Origin: a virus | Virus record (IMG/VR): IMGVR_UViG_3300027759_000002 | Coordinates: 62,001 to 126,000 of that record | Length of the DNA stretch: 64,000 bases | Strand: one strand, 5' to 3' | Shown: piece after piece, positions 46,422 through 55,355 of the stretch | Layout of the letters: each line of letters begins with the position of its first letter | Position numbering within the stretch: position 1 is the stretch's first letter | Position numbers and translations under genes: made by a program | The notes under the pieces: model-generated | Database searches by the model: none | What the model saw: only the letters and a program-made list of their open reading frames with translations | What the model was told of the DNA's origin: nothing

Positions 46422-48136
46422 TTTTATTTCAAAAAATTAAGTGGAAGAATTTTCTTTCCACTGGAGCCCATTTTACTGAGATTGATTTTACCAAGTCTAA
46501 CAATACATTAATTATTGGCCACAATGGTGCAGGTAAATCCACAATACTTGATGCATTATGTTTTGGTTTATTTGGTAAACCTTTTCGTAAAATTAATAAA
46601 CCACAGTTACTAAATTCTGTCAACGGCAAAGAGGCTGTTGTTGAAGTGCATTTCAATATTGGCCAAAAGAAATATAAGATTATTCGTGGTATTAAACCGA
46701 ATGTATTTGAGATATACCTGAACGATGTATTGCTGAACCAAGATGCAGCTGCAAAAGACTATCAAGAGATACTAGAGAATAATATTCTCAAATTAAATTA
46801 CAAGTCTTTTACGCAGGTTGTCATTCTTGGTTCAGCATCCTTTGTTCCGTTCATGCAATTGTCGGCATCAGACCGCAGAGCAATCATTGAGGACCTATTA
46901 GACATTCAAATCTTTTCCTCAATGAACAATGTGATTAAAGAAAAGAATTCTGCCATCAAAGAAGAATTAAATAAATCAAAGTATGCCATCTCTCTTACGG
47001 AAGAAAAGATAACCTTACAGAAACAAAACATTGAGGAACATAAAAAAAACCACGATGCGGATATCAAACGCAAGATTGAAGAAATTGAAAAATCAAAAAT
47101 ACAAATGAGTACATTACAGAATGACGTTGTATTGATTAACAAACACATTGCGGTATTACAAAATAAAGTTGGTGATAAGAAAGATAAATTGGATAAAAAA
47201 TCCAAAAGTTTATTTCAAATCAAAGGTAAAGTACAAACTAATATTGGCCGAAATCAAAAGGAGATTGACTTCTATGAAAACAACCACGATTGTCCGACTT
47301 GTAAACAATCCATCACACCCGAATGGAAAGATTCACAAGTACAAGAAAAGTCAGAGAAAATACTTACACAAAAAACTGGATTGTTTGAGATTGAACAGGA
47401 GTTAAACAAGGTAACTACTGAAATGAAATCTATTACAGATATCATTACACACATTAGTGAACATAGTGGTGAAATTATTAAACACACTTCTACTATATCG
47501 GCAATAAGCAATTACATATCTAAGTTGAATAATGAGATTGATGAGTTGACTAATAAACAAACTGGTACAGAGGGTGGTGACCAAAAATTAATCGAATTAA
47601 ATGTTGCATTAAATGATTATAAAAAAGGTTATGAATCTTGTTTGATAGAAAAACATTACCATGAATTTGCAGGTACTTTGTTGAAAGATGGTGGCATTAA
47701 GACACGGATCATCAAACAATACTTACCAATTATGAACAAGTTAATTAACAAGTACCTGAAAGCCATGGACTTTTTTGTTAACTTTAACATCAATGAAAAC
47801 TTTGAAGAAACAATTAAGAGTAGACACCGTGATGATTTCTCTTATGCTAATTTTTCAGAAGGTGAAAAGATGCGTATTGATTTGGCATTATTATTTACTT
47901 GGCGACAAATTGCCAAACTAAAGAATAGTACCAATACAAATTTGTTGATACTTGATGAAGTGTTTGATTCCAGCCTCGACACCGTAGGCACTGAAGAATT
48001 TCTAAAGTTGATACATGAAATGGGTGCAGATACAAACGTATTTGTTATCTCACATAAAGGCGACCAACTGTTCGATAAGTTCCGTTCGGTCATTAAATTT
48101 GAAAAGAAAAATAATTTTTCAAGGATTGCAAAATGA
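46418..48136 (+). CDS. gp46: Recombination endonuclease subunit gp46 (SbcC/Rad50-like)
   Basis: 572 residues. Walker A GHNGAGKST at ~34, long coiled coil ~165-400 interrupted by the zinc hook CPTC at ~292. Signature motif FSEGEKMRIDLALL is at ~478 and Walker B LLILDEVFDSSLD at ~508. ATPase partner of gp47. The complete hook and head indicate an intact gene. Confidence 0.94.
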   Translation: MILFQKIKWKNFLSTGAHFTEIDFTKSNNTLIIGHNGAGKSTILDALCFGLFGKPFRKINKPQLLNSVNGKEAVVEVHFNIGQKKYKIIRGIKPNVFEIYLNDVLLNQDAAAKDYQEILENNILKLNYKSFTQVVILGSASFVPFMQLSASDRRAIIEDLLDIQIFSSMNNVIKEKNSAIKEELNKSKYAISLTEEKITLQKQNIEEHKKNHDADIKRKIEEIEKSKIQMSTLQNDVVLINKHIAVLQNKVGDKKDKLDKKSKSLFQIKGKVQTNIGRNQKEIDFYENNHDCPTCKQSITPEWKDSQVQEKSEKILTQKTGLFEIEQELNKVTTEMKSITDIITHISEHSGEIIKHTSTISAISNYISKLNNEIDELTNKQTGTEGGDQKLIELNVALNDYKKGYESCLIEKHYHEFAGTLLKDGGIKTRIIKQYLPIMNKLINKYLKAMDFFVNFNINENFEETIKSRHRDDFSYANFSEGEKMRIDLALLFTWRQIAKLKNSTNTNLLILDEVFDSSLDTVGTEEFLKLIHEMGADTNVFVISHKGDQLFDKFRSVIKFEKKNNFSRIAK

Positions 48137-48738
48137 GTACAGAAGATATTGTCTTATACGACACAGTAGAAGCGGTTAAGATTAAACCAACAGCAACACA
48201 AGTTGAAACATTTGATTTGGTACCACCAGACCATCCAGCTCTGTACAAAGTTTTACCAGAGTTTGATTTTGAAAATGCACCAATCAATGCAAATAGTTTT
48301 GCATCAACATTGGTAGAAACTTGCAAGAAACAAAATGGTATTGGTTTATCTGCCAACCAATGTGGTTTCGAATACCGTGTTTTTGTTATGGGTGCCGGCG
48401 AAGAATATGTGGCATACTTTAATCCGAAAATACTTTCCTCAAGTGGAGAAAAACACATGGAAGAAGGATGCCTTTCATTCCCTTTCCTAAATTTACACAT
48501 CACTAGACCAGAAACCGTGGAAGTGGAGTACCAGGATTACAATGGTGAAAAACGTACCAAAACTTTTAATGGTATATCTGCAAGATGTTTTCTCCATGAG
48601 CTTGACCACATGAACGGAATAGTGTATACTAGCCGTGTAAAACCACTTGCGTTACAGTATGGTTTAAAAAGACTAGAAAAAATTAGACGCAAGTATTTTA
48701 ATCCTAAGAAAATGAATCAACTCGCACAAAGAACTTAA
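48133..48738 (+). CDS. def: Peptide deformylase
   Basis: 201 residues with all three deformylase motifs: GIGLSANQCG (~70), EGCLSFP (~110) and HELDH (~155), giving the Cys and two His metal ligands plus catalytic Glu. It removes the N-formyl group from nascent proteins. Phage-encoded deformylases are known in cyanophages, where they are thought to support virus or photosystem protein turnover. It is longer than phage-type minimal PDFs, with an N-terminal ~60-residue extension. ATGA overlap with gp46. Confidence 0.92.
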   Translation: MSTEDIVLYDTVEAVKIKPTATQVETFDLVPPDHPALYKVLPEFDFENAPINANSFASTLVETCKKQNGIGLSANQCGFEYRVFVMGAGEEYVAYFNPKILSSSGEKHMEEGCLSFPFLNLHITRPETVEVEYQDYNGEKRTKTFNGISARCFLHELDHMNGIVYTSRVKPLALQYGLKRLEKIRRKYFNPKKMNQLAQRT

Positions 48739-50003
48739 TGGCCACACCTATAGATTATGTTGATGCTCAGTGGGAAAAATGGCAGGTACTAAATGAACCT
48801 GAACGTTTTGAACACATTGATACCGAGCAGCTGAAAGAAATATTGATTAAGGACCTTACGTATGCCTCACAGATGGATGTACGTGAGTATACCTTATATC
48901 AAAAATGGTTAGAAGTACATGAGAAGTATCCTACCAGAAACATCGGCACCTTGTTTGGTGAAGATATACAATTGATAGATGTTACACAAAAGAAACTGGT
49001 TGAAAAGGTTAAGAAAAACTTTTGGATGCCAGAAGGTCCAGATGATTATGAAAAATTAAAACCAAGACTAGTACTATCAAATGGACCTTTGGCAGAAACT
49101 TGGAATACAGTACGTACATTTTCTTCTACAATGAAGAACAACTCTAACATTGGTCGTAATCTTTATTACACCGTGGTTGATGAAAACACCGATAAGTATC
49201 TTGGTGTTATGTGTATATCATCCGACTTCTTGGACTTGACTCCAAGAGACACCGCAATCGGTTGGCCTAGAGATGTTAAGACTCAACAAGGTATGATTAA
49301 TCACACTGCCATTGGTTCTACAATTGTTCCGTTACAACCACTTGGTTTCAATTACATGGGTGGTAAGTTGTTGGCACTATTGTGTCTTGCTGATACAGTA
49401 CAAAAAGATTGGAAAAGACAATATGATGATGTTCTCGTTGGCGTCACTACTACTTCTCTCTATGGCAATACTAAGTCTGGTGGTTTATCTCAGTACGATG
49501 GTCTGGATCACTGGAACAAAATGGGTTTCTCCAGTGGGTCGGTTGCCTTTGAACCATCCAGAAAAACTAGAGCGTTGATTTATAACTGGGTAAAAGAAAA
49601 CTATACACGAAAATATTTTGAATGGTGGGAAGCCAAGAATCTAAAAGGTCTTCCTTTGAAACGTGACCATAAAAATCGTACACTAAATTTTGCGTATGGT
49701 AAGTTAGGTATTCCAAAAGAACTTATCCGTACCGAACATCAGAGGGGAATTTACTTCTCTCCTCTATACAACAACACCAATGAATATCTTAGGAAAGAAA
49801 TTGGTGATGAACAACTGGTCAAATCATTTGATACCAGTGAAGAAGCCTTGGTGCAAATTTGGAAAACCAAATATGCCAAAGGTCGTATATCAATGTTGAA
49901 GAAAAAGAATAATGTATCTTATGAATCATTGTTCTATGATGACTTGATATACTTGTCTTGGGAAGAAACCAAGACCAAATATTTGCCACAAGTTGGCAGA
50001 TAA
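48738..50003 (+). CDS. DruA-like (DUF4338) protein
   Basis: 421 residues. The central part fits the DUF4338/DruA pattern of the Druantia defence system: GRNLYYTVVDENTDKYLGVMC, RDTAIGW, a LLALLCLADTVQKDW(K)RQY stretch, then LYGNTKSGG…YDGLDHWNKMGFSSG. DruA is the hallmark protein of Druantia but its biochemical activity is not well defined. Here there is no druE helicase or other Druantia gene, and the gene is embedded between def and a regulatory gene in a phage core operon. It may be a domesticated domain with DNA-related function. Coupled to def by TAATG. Confidence 0.6.
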   Translation: MATPIDYVDAQWEKWQVLNEPERFEHIDTEQLKEILIKDLTYASQMDVREYTLYQKWLEVHEKYPTRNIGTLFGEDIQLIDVTQKKLVEKVKKNFWMPEGPDDYEKLKPRLVLSNGPLAETWNTVRTFSSTMKNNSNIGRNLYYTVVDENTDKYLGVMCISSDFLDLTPRDTAIGWPRDVKTQQGMINHTAIGSTIVPLQPLGFNYMGGKLLALLCLADTVQKDWKRQYDDVLVGVTTTSLYGNTKSGGLSQYDGLDHWNKMGFSSGSVAFEPSRKTRALIYNWVKENYTRKYFEWWEAKNLKGLPLKRDHKNRTLNFAYGKLGIPKELIRTEHQRGIYFSPLYNNTNEYLRKEIGDEQLVKSFDTSEEALVQIWKTKYAKGRISMLKKKNNVSYESLFYDDLIYLSWEETKTKYLPQVGR

Positions 50004-50024
50004 AAAAGTATACCGCAAATATAC

Positions 50025-50053
50025 TTGACACACACACTAAGTAGTAGTATAAT
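50025..50053 (+). promoter_or_regulatory. Consensus sigma70 promoter TTGACA-17-TATAAT
   Basis: TTGACA 50025-50030, TATAAT 50048-50053, spacer 17 bp. It drives the small HTH gene starting at 50109. Confidence 0.9.
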
Positions 50054-50108
50054 GTAAATTCTTGCACACGCAAGTACTTTGTTTAACTTTGTCATTAGGA
50101 GATTTATC

Positions 50109-50378
50109 TTGACTAAACTATCCGCAAAAACCCGCATCCTCAACTTTTTGAGCAAGACTGAGGGTTATAACACTCTCTCCACAGCACAGGCTCGTGCTCG
50201 TTTCGGAATCCAAAACGTTTCCGCACGTATTGATGAATTGCGCCAAGAAGGCCATGTCATCTACACTAACACCAAATCCCGTGGTGATGGTAGTAAGGTT
50301 GCTGTTTACCGCATGGGCAAACCAACCAAGTCTATGGTTCGTACCGCTATCAATGCAGGTTACAGCTTCAACGCCTAA
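50109..50378 (+). CDS. Small helix-turn-helix protein
   Basis: 89 residues. A winged-helix-type HTH is visible: SAKTRILNFLSKTEGYNTLSTAQARARFGIQNVSARIDELRQEGHVIYTNTKSR (recognition helix around NVSARIDELR, cited in part), then a basic wing. It starts at TTG 50109, 7 nt after TAGGAG; the upstream ATG at 50079 has no SD. It is a monocistronic unit with its own perfect promoter and terminator, so probably an early, strongly expressed regulator. Target unknown. Confidence 0.78.
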   Translation: MTKLSAKTRILNFLSKTEGYNTLSTAQARARFGIQNVSARIDELRQEGHVIYTNTKSRGDGSKVAVYRMGKPTKSMVRTAINAGYSFNA

Positions 50379-50391
50379 TTAGGTGAATATG

Positions 50392-50426
50392 GGGAGACCA
50401 CTTGATGTGGTACTCCCTTTTTTTTT
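50392..50426 (+). terminator. Rho-independent terminator
   Basis: Stem GGGAG-ACCAC / GTGGT-CTCCC with one A·A mismatch, loop TTGAT, then nine T. Ends the HTH transcript. Confidence 0.9.
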
Positions 50427-50441
50427 ATTTTTGGAGAGTAA

Positions 50442-51260
50442 ATGGAAATTTCAATTAAAAAAGAAGAATTAGCAAAGAAAAGTATTTTCGTTGCGACACC
50501 AATGTACGGCGGAATGAATCATGGACTCTATGCCAAAGCATGTCTCGATTTACAAGCCATCTGTATGCAGTATGGTGTGCAAGTGAAATTTTCATTTCTT
50601 TTCAATGAGTCTTTAATTACCCGTGCTAGAAATTATCTTGTTGATGAATTCCTGCATCGTTCTGATTGTACGCACATGTTGTTTATTGATGCTGACGTAC
50701 ACTTTAATCCACAAGATGTTATTGCTTTATTGGCACTAGATAAAGATGTTATTGGTGGTCCTTATCCTAAGAAGGCCATCAAATGGTCATCTGTTAAGAA
50801 AGCTTTGACTAAAAATCCAGCCATGGAAGCAAGTGACTTAGAAAAAGTTACTGGCGATTATGTTTTTAATCCCGTAAAAGGCACAGACAAATTTAGTGTT
50901 TCCGATCCATTAGAAGTTTTGGAAATTGGTACCGGTTTTATGATGGTTAAACGTGAAGTGTTTCCTAAATTTGCAGAAGCATTTCCACATTTGCGTTATA
51001 AACCAGACCATGTTGGCCAAGCCAACTTTGACGGTTCACGATACATCCATGCTTACTTTGATACATTGATTGATACTATAGATTCTCCAACTGGTGGTGG
51101 TTCAGACCGTTACTTGTCAGAAGACTACATGTTCTGTCAACTGTGGCGTAAAATTGGTGGTTCTATTTGGTTGTGTCCTTGGATGCGAGCAGACCACATT
51201 GGTACGTACCACTTTAAAGGTGATATGCCAGCTGTTGCGAATTACGTTGGAGAAATGTAA
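50442..51260 (+). CDS. Glycosyltransferase-like protein
   Basis: 272 residues with a GT-A-like layout: IFVATPMYGGMNHGLYAKACLDL at the start, LITRARNYLVDEFL, and a DxD motif in MLFIDADVHF (~residue 80). These are followed by DVIGGPYPKKAI and a late acidic SEDYMFCQLWRKIGG. Such proteins are common in T4-like cyanophages. They may glycosylate DNA, virion or host surface; the acceptor is unknown. SD GGAGAG. Confidence 0.7.
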   Translation: MEISIKKEELAKKSIFVATPMYGGMNHGLYAKACLDLQAICMQYGVQVKFSFLFNESLITRARNYLVDEFLHRSDCTHMLFIDADVHFNPQDVIALLALDKDVIGGPYPKKAIKWSSVKKALTKNPAMEASDLEKVTGDYVFNPVKGTDKFSVSDPLEVLEIGTGFMMVKREVFPKFAEAFPHLRYKPDHVGQANFDGSRYIHAYFDTLIDTIDSPTGGGSDRYLSEDYMFCQLWRKIGGSIWLCPWMRADHIGTYHFKGDMPAVANYVGEM

Positions 51261-51922
51261 TGCTTGTTGGGTTACTTGGATTCATTGGTTCAGGTAAAGG
51301 TACTGCTGGCGACATACTTAAAGACCTTGGTTTTACTCCTGTGAGTTTTGCCAAAGGTGTTAAAGATGTTGCCGCAGAAATGTTTGGTTGGCCTCGGCAT
51401 TTGTTAGAGGGTGATACCGAACAGTCTAGACAATGGCGTGAACAACCGGATAAATTTTGGACAACCGAATTTGGCCGTGAATTTACACCAAGACTTGCAT
51501 TACAGTTAATGGGTACAGAAGTTGGTCGTGATGTATTTCACCAAGACTTTTGGGTAATTAAACTCAAAAACTATATGCAGAAAAATCCAGACCAAAACTA
51601 TGTAATAACTGATGTACGTTTTCAAAATGAAATTGATTTCGTACATAAACAAAATGGTATCTTAATTGAGATACAACGTGGTGTTACACCACATTGGTAT
51701 GAAATTGCTTCCAAAGCAAATCGTGGTGACTGGAAAGCGGAAGACTTTATGTTGAAACAATCTGGTGTACATGAATCTGAGTGGCGTTGGATTGGTGGTT
51801 ACATCGACCATCAAATTGACAATACCAAATCCTTAGAAGATTTGAAAGTTAATATGATTAAATGCTTGACAACCTCTTACGGACCAAGTATAATGAGTGA
51901 ATTGAAACAAGGAGTATCGTAA
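51260..51922 (+). CDS. gp1: Deoxynucleoside monophosphate kinase gp1
   Basis: 220 residues. P-loop GFIGSGKGT at the N-terminus; SFAKGVKDVAAEMFGWPRHLLEGDTEQSRQWRE and RLALQLMGTEVGRDVFHQDFW are typical of T4 gp1 (dNMP kinase, 241 aa). It phosphorylates dTMP, dGMP and hmdCMP-type substrates in T4. Overlaps both neighbours by one base (TAATG). The gp45 promoter lies inside its 3' end. Confidence 0.9.
   Translation: MLVGLLGFIGSGKGTAGDILKDLGFTPVSFAKGVKDVAAEMFGWPRHLLEGDTEQSRQWREQPDKFWTTEFGREFTPRLALQLMGTEVGRDVFHQDFWVIKLKNYMQKNPDQNYVITDVRFQNEIDFVHKQNGILIEIQRGVTPHWYEIASKANRGDWKAEDFMLKQSGVHESEWRWIGGYIDHQIDNTKSLEDLKVNMIKCLTTSYGPSIMSELKQGVS
51866..51894 (+). promoter_or_regulatory. Consensus sigma70 promoter TTGACA-17-TATAAT
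   Basis: TTGACA 51866-51871, TATAAT 51889-51894, spacer 17 bp, lying within the gp1 coding sequence. It would give a separate transcript for gp45 and the clamp-loader operon. Confidence 0.85.
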
Positions 51923-52599
51923 TGAAATTATCTAATGAGACCTTAACGGTTCTTAAAAACTTTGCCAACATTAATCCTGGCATTGAGTTTAAGACAGGTA
52001 AGAAATTGACAACCATTTCCGCAACAAAGACTGTACTGGCCAAGGCCGGAGTTAAAGATGAGTTCCCACAGGACTTCTGTATCTATGATTTGAACCAGTT
52101 CCTATCTGTACAATCATTGTACAAAGACGGCGAGATTGATTTTGATGACAAACATGTTATCTTCAAAGTTGGTCGTAAGAAACTAAATTACCGCAAAACT
52201 GCAAAGAGTATGATTGTAACTCCGCCAGATAAAGAATTGACGTTGCCTTCTATTGATGTGTCTTTTACATTGAAAGAAGAAGAACTTGCTTCTATTCTAA
52301 AGACCGCAAGCATCCTACAATCACCTAACATTGCTATCATGTCTGATGGTGAAAAGATTTCTATCACAACCTGTGATGCAAAAGATAATTCTGCACATAC
52401 CGACTCAACAGAAATTGCTGATGGTAATGGTAAGAAGTTTAAGGCTTTGTTTTTGACAGAGAACTTTAAAATGATTTCTGGTTCTTATGAGGTACAAATC
52501 TCATCTAAAGGTTTGTCATACTTTAAAAATACTAAAGAAGATATGGAATACTGGATTGCTATTGAAGCAAAAGAGTCTGACCTATCGTTTGGAGAATAA
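51922..52599 (+). CDS. gp45: Sliding clamp gp45
   Basis: 225 residues (T4: 228). Repeated clamp folds: LSNETLTVLKNFANINPGIEFKTGKKLTTIS at the start, FSSIDVSFTLKEEELASILKTASILQSPNIA in the middle, and SSKGLSYFKNTKEDMEYWIAIE at the end (cited in pieces). The trimeric clamp tethers DNA polymerase and, with gp55, activates late transcription. SD AAGGAG. Confidence 0.92.
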   Translation: MKLSNETLTVLKNFANINPGIEFKTGKKLTTISATKTVLAKAGVKDEFPQDFCIYDLNQFLSVQSLYKDGEIDFDDKHVIFKVGRKKLNYRKTAKSMIVTPPDKELTLPSIDVSFTLKEEELASILKTASILQSPNIAIMSDGEKISITTCDAKDNSAHTDSTEIADGNGKKFKALFLTENFKMISGSYEVQISSKGLSYFKNTKEDMEYWIAIEAKESDLSFGE

Positions 52600-52600
52600 T

Positions 52601-52783
52601 ATGATTTGGGTTACAGACGCAGCCAACGGCAACAAAGTTTCAATTAATGAAAATTATATCGTAGCGGTATATACTATGAATGACGGTGAACTAAAAGGTA
52701 AAACAGGAATCAAACTCACAAACAGTGATATTATTGTTGAAGAAAGTGATTACGATGTTATTGCACTGATTGGATCCAATTAA
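52601..52783 (+). CDS. Small hypothetical protein, FlbD-like pattern
   Basis: 60 residues starting at 52601 with GGAG 7 nt upstream. The layout MIWVTDAANGNKVSINENYI…GIKLTNSDIIVEESDYDVIALI resembles the small beta fold of FlbD-type proteins, but the match is weak. Lies in the clamp operon. Confidence 0.6.
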   Translation: MIWVTDAANGNKVSINENYIVAVYTMNDGELKGKTGIKLTNSDIIVEESDYDVIALIGSN

Positions 52784-53058
52784 TGACTAAAGTAAATACA
52801 TTGTTTGGTTCTTTTGACGAAGACCAACTTAAAAAACTCAAAGGTTATATTGATGAAGTGGTACTGCATATGCAGAGAAATCAATCCAATAATGAGGCAA
52901 TTAAAGACATTGTGGATATTACCAATGATGAATTGAAAATCCCTAAGAAGATTGTCAAACGTATGGCAAAAACACAATTCAAAAATTCATTTCAAACTGA
53001 AGTGGCAGAATCAAAAGAGTTTGAAGCTCTATTTGAAAGCATGAATGAGGTGAAATGA
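52783..53058 (+). CDS. DsbA-like dsDNA-binding protein (putative)
   Basis: 91 residues, helical and charged. IKDIVDITNDELKIPKKIVKRMAKTQFKNSFQTE and a final EFEALFESMN resemble T4 DsbA (89 aa), a DNA-binding protein that aids late transcription. Length, charge pattern and place near gp45 support it, but identity is tentative. TAATG coupling upstream. Confidence 0.5.
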   Translation: MTKVNTLFGSFDEDQLKKLKGYIDEVVLHMQRNQSNNEAIKDIVDITNDELKIPKKIVKRMAKTQFKNSFQTEVAESKEFEALFESMNEVK

Positions 53059-53255
53059 TGGGTGAAATTAAAACATGGACTGATAAGACTGAATACATTG
53101 CTGTATTGAATAAAGAAATTAGTGTATTGAAATCCAGATTCGATCCAAACCAAGAAGGCACTGGTCATTACAATACAGCAATAAATGTTTTACAAAGTCG
53201 TGTTGAAGAACTTAAAAAAGATTTAAGTTGGCCTTTCCCACATGCAACAGACTGA
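53055..53255 (+). CDS. Small coiled-coil hypothetical protein
   Basis: 66 residues (or 65 from the second ATG at 53058). Heptad-like VLNKEISVLKSRF and INVLQSRVEELKKDL suggest a short coiled coil. It overlaps both neighbours, consistent with a translationally coupled operon. Function unknown. Confidence 0.6.
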   Translation: MMGEIKTWTDKTEYIAVLNKEISVLKSRFDPNQEGTGHYNTAINVLQSRVEELKKDLSWPFPHATD

Positions 53256-53595
53256 AATTCAATTTTTCTTTCCGTTGATGGAGCAAACCAAACTAGATTT
53301 GGATTTTACTCCATGTGAACAATGGATTGCAGAATGGCGAAACAAACAATTGGCCAATAGTATTGTTACTAACGGCCAATATTTTTCTCCACTTCTTATT
53401 TCTAGTGGTGGTAATGGTTGTTCAATCACATCATCACCAGTAATGAGTTCCTTTGTTATAAAACCTTCTGTGAAAAATGTTGGTAAATGGGAAATCACAG
53501 ACTCTATGTTTGTTTATAGACCCACTAAACCAAATGCCGTCATCAGATTTATGGCCAAGTATCTTCTTGGCTTTAAATGGCACGATGAAATTTAA
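53242..53595 (+). CDS. Hypothetical protein upstream of gp44
   Basis: 117 residues, not recognised. MQQTEIQFFFPLMEQTKLDLDF at the start, a Ser/Gly-rich middle (LLISSGGNGCSITSSPVMSS) and a basic/aromatic end (RFMAKYLLGFKWHDEI). Overlaps the previous gene by 14 nt and is 20 nt from gp44. Confidence 0.6.
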   Translation: MQQTEIQFFFPLMEQTKLDLDFTPCEQWIAEWRNKQLANSIVTNGQYFSPLLISSGGNGCSITSSPVMSSFVIKPSVKNVGKWEITDSMFVYRPTKPNAVIRFMAKYLLGFKWHDEI

Positions 53596-53615
53596 TTATA
53601 TTATGGAGTATTTGA

Positions 53616-54548
53616 ATGTCACACATTTTATGGGTCGAGAAATATCGTCCTAAGACCATTGAAGAATGTATTCTTCCTGATGGCATCAAGGCCACATTTC
53701 AGGAGTATGTGAACCGCAAAGAGATTCCCAATCTCTTGTTGGCTGGTTCTGCTGGTGTTGGTAAAACCACAATTGCAAAGGCTCTCTGTGAAGAAGTCGG
53801 TTGTGATTACATTATGATTAACGGTTCAGATGAATCAGGTATTGATGTTCTACGGAACAAAATCAAGAACTATGCATCATCTATGTCCTTGTCAGGCGGC
53901 CGCAAGGTTGTCATCATTGACGAAGCAGACTATCTAAATCCAAATTCAACTCAACCTGCGCTGCGTGGTGCTATCGAGGAGTTCTCATCCAACTGTTCAT
54001 TCATCTTCACATGTAACTTTAAGAACAGAATCATTGACCCGATTCATTCACGTTGTACCGTTATTGACTTTAAAATCAATGGTAGTAAACAGAAGATGGC
54101 TGCAGGATTCTTTAAACGTGTTGAATGGATTTTAGAACAAGAAGGTGTTACATACGATAAGCAAGTGGTCGCTGCCGTTATCACCAAACATTTCCCTGAT
54201 AACCGCCGTGTTTTGAACGAACTACAACGTTATAGTGTTAGTGGTACAATCGACAAAGGCATCTTGGCCTCGGTTTCTGATGTACAGATGAGTGAACTGG
54301 TGTCTTCTATTATGAACAAGGACTTCGCTTCTTGTCGAAAATGGACTACAAACAACCTCGACAACGATATCACCAGAATCTTTAGAAACATCTATGATTC
54401 ATTGTATGAGAAGTTGAAACCCAACTCTGTACCACAAATGGTACTAATTTTGGCTAAGTATCAATATCAGTCAGCCTTTGTTGCAGACCACGAAATCAAT
54501 TTGATTGCTTGCCTTACAGAACTGATGGTTGAATGTGAATTCAAATGA
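53616..54548 (+). CDS. gp44: Clamp-loader ATPase gp44
   Basis: 310 residues (T4: 319). WVEKYRPKTIEECILPD at the N-terminus, Walker A GSAGVGKTT at ~44, Walker B VVIIDEADYL at ~106 and the SRC motif HSRCTVIDF at ~148. Opens and loads the gp45 clamp with gp62. SD GGAG. Overlaps gp62 by 4 nt. Confidence 0.95.
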   Translation: MSHILWVEKYRPKTIEECILPDGIKATFQEYVNRKEIPNLLLAGSAGVGKTTIAKALCEEVGCDYIMINGSDESGIDVLRNKIKNYASSMSLSGGRKVVIIDEADYLNPNSTQPALRGAIEEFSSNCSFIFTCNFKNRIIDPIHSRCTVIDFKINGSKQKMAAGFFKRVEWILEQEGVTYDKQVVAAVITKHFPDNRRVLNELQRYSVSGTIDKGILASVSDVQMSELVSSIMNKDFASCRKWTTNNLDNDITRIFRNIYDSLYEKLKPNSVPQMVLILAKYQYQSAFVADHEINLIACLTELMVECEFK

Positions 54549-54934
54549 GTCCGTTCGACTATGCCGATTACATCCTGAGAAAGAAGGTGCCGGATGGTGA
54601 ATTGGACTACAAAGATTATGCACCTTTCCTAATCAATAGGTCTCTCTCCAACCACTTAGATTGTGTCTTGTATGTCAATGACATGAACTTGTGGCCAGGT
54701 ATTGATAAAGACATGCAATACCAGTATCTTCTAAATAGTATCAGGCCTATGAAACGTAAATTCGTTCCGTGGCAGAAGGCCGATTCTGATAAGGATATTG
54801 AGTGTGTGAAGACCTATTTTGGTTACTCTAATGCCAAGGCCAAAGAGGCCCTACGTATTCTTACTGATGAACAAATCGCTGATATAAAAACAAAAATAGA
54901 TACAGGCGGAGTGAAGAATAATGATAGACATTAA
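54545..54934 (+). CDS. gp62: Clamp-loader small subunit gp62
   Basis: 129 residues with FLINRSLSNHLDCVLYVNDMNLWPGIDKDMQYQYLLNSIRPMKRKFVPWQK, typical of T4-like gp62 but shorter than T4's 187 aa, as in marine relatives. One gp62 joins four gp44 subunits. Overlaps regA by 14 nt. Confidence 0.9.
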   Translation: MSPFDYADYILRKKVPDGELDYKDYAPFLINRSLSNHLDCVLYVNDMNLWPGIDKDMQYQYLLNSIRPMKRKFVPWQKADSDKDIECVKTYFGYSNAKAKEALRILTDEQIADIKTKIDTGGVKNNDRH

Positions 54935-55328
54935 AGACCTAGTTGAAGTGACATTGGATGACAAAGATGATTTTTTAAAGGTACGTGAGACACTGACCCG
55001 TATTGGTGTCGCCTCCAAGAAAGACCAAACATTATACCAATCTTGCCACATACTCCACAAACGTGGTCAATACTACGTGGTACATTTCAAAGAACTATTT
55101 GCCTTAGATGGCAAAACAACAGACATTACCGAAAACGACCTATCTCGTAGGAATGCCATTGCAAACCTATTGGAAGATTGGGGCTTGGTAAAGTTAGTCA
55201 ATAAAAAACAAACCGAGGTGCCACCACCTATTTTCTTGTCACAGATTAAAATATTGTCACACAAGGAAAAGAGCGACTGGCAACTTACACCAAAATATAA
55301 TATTGGTAAGAAACCAAATAGTGGTTGA
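54921..55328 (+). CDS. regA: Translational repressor RegA
   Basis: 135 residues (T4: 122). FLKVRETLTRIGVASKKDQTLYQSCHILHKRGQYYVVHFKELFALDGK and DLSRRNAIANLLEDWGLVKLV are the RegA core. It binds mRNA start regions of early replication genes. Order gp44-gp62-regA is conserved. The -35 box of the next promoter lies at its stop codon. Confidence 0.93.
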   Translation: MIDIKDLVEVTLDDKDDFLKVRETLTRIGVASKKDQTLYQSCHILHKRGQYYVVHFKELFALDGKTTDITENDLSRRNAIANLLEDWGLVKLVNKKQTEVPPPIFLSQIKILSHKEKSDWQLTPKYNIGKKPNSG

Positions 55329-55353
55329 CAACTGATATAAATATTGTTATAAT
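55325..55353 (+). promoter_or_regulatory. Composite promoter: TTGACA-17-TATAAT with TATAAATA inside
   Basis: TTGACA 55325-55330 and TATAAT 55348-55353 (17-bp spacer) form a consensus sigma70 promoter. The spacer itself contains an exact late consensus TATAAATA at 55336-55343. It serves the hsp20 leader. Confidence 0.85.
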
Positions 55354-55355
55354 AG

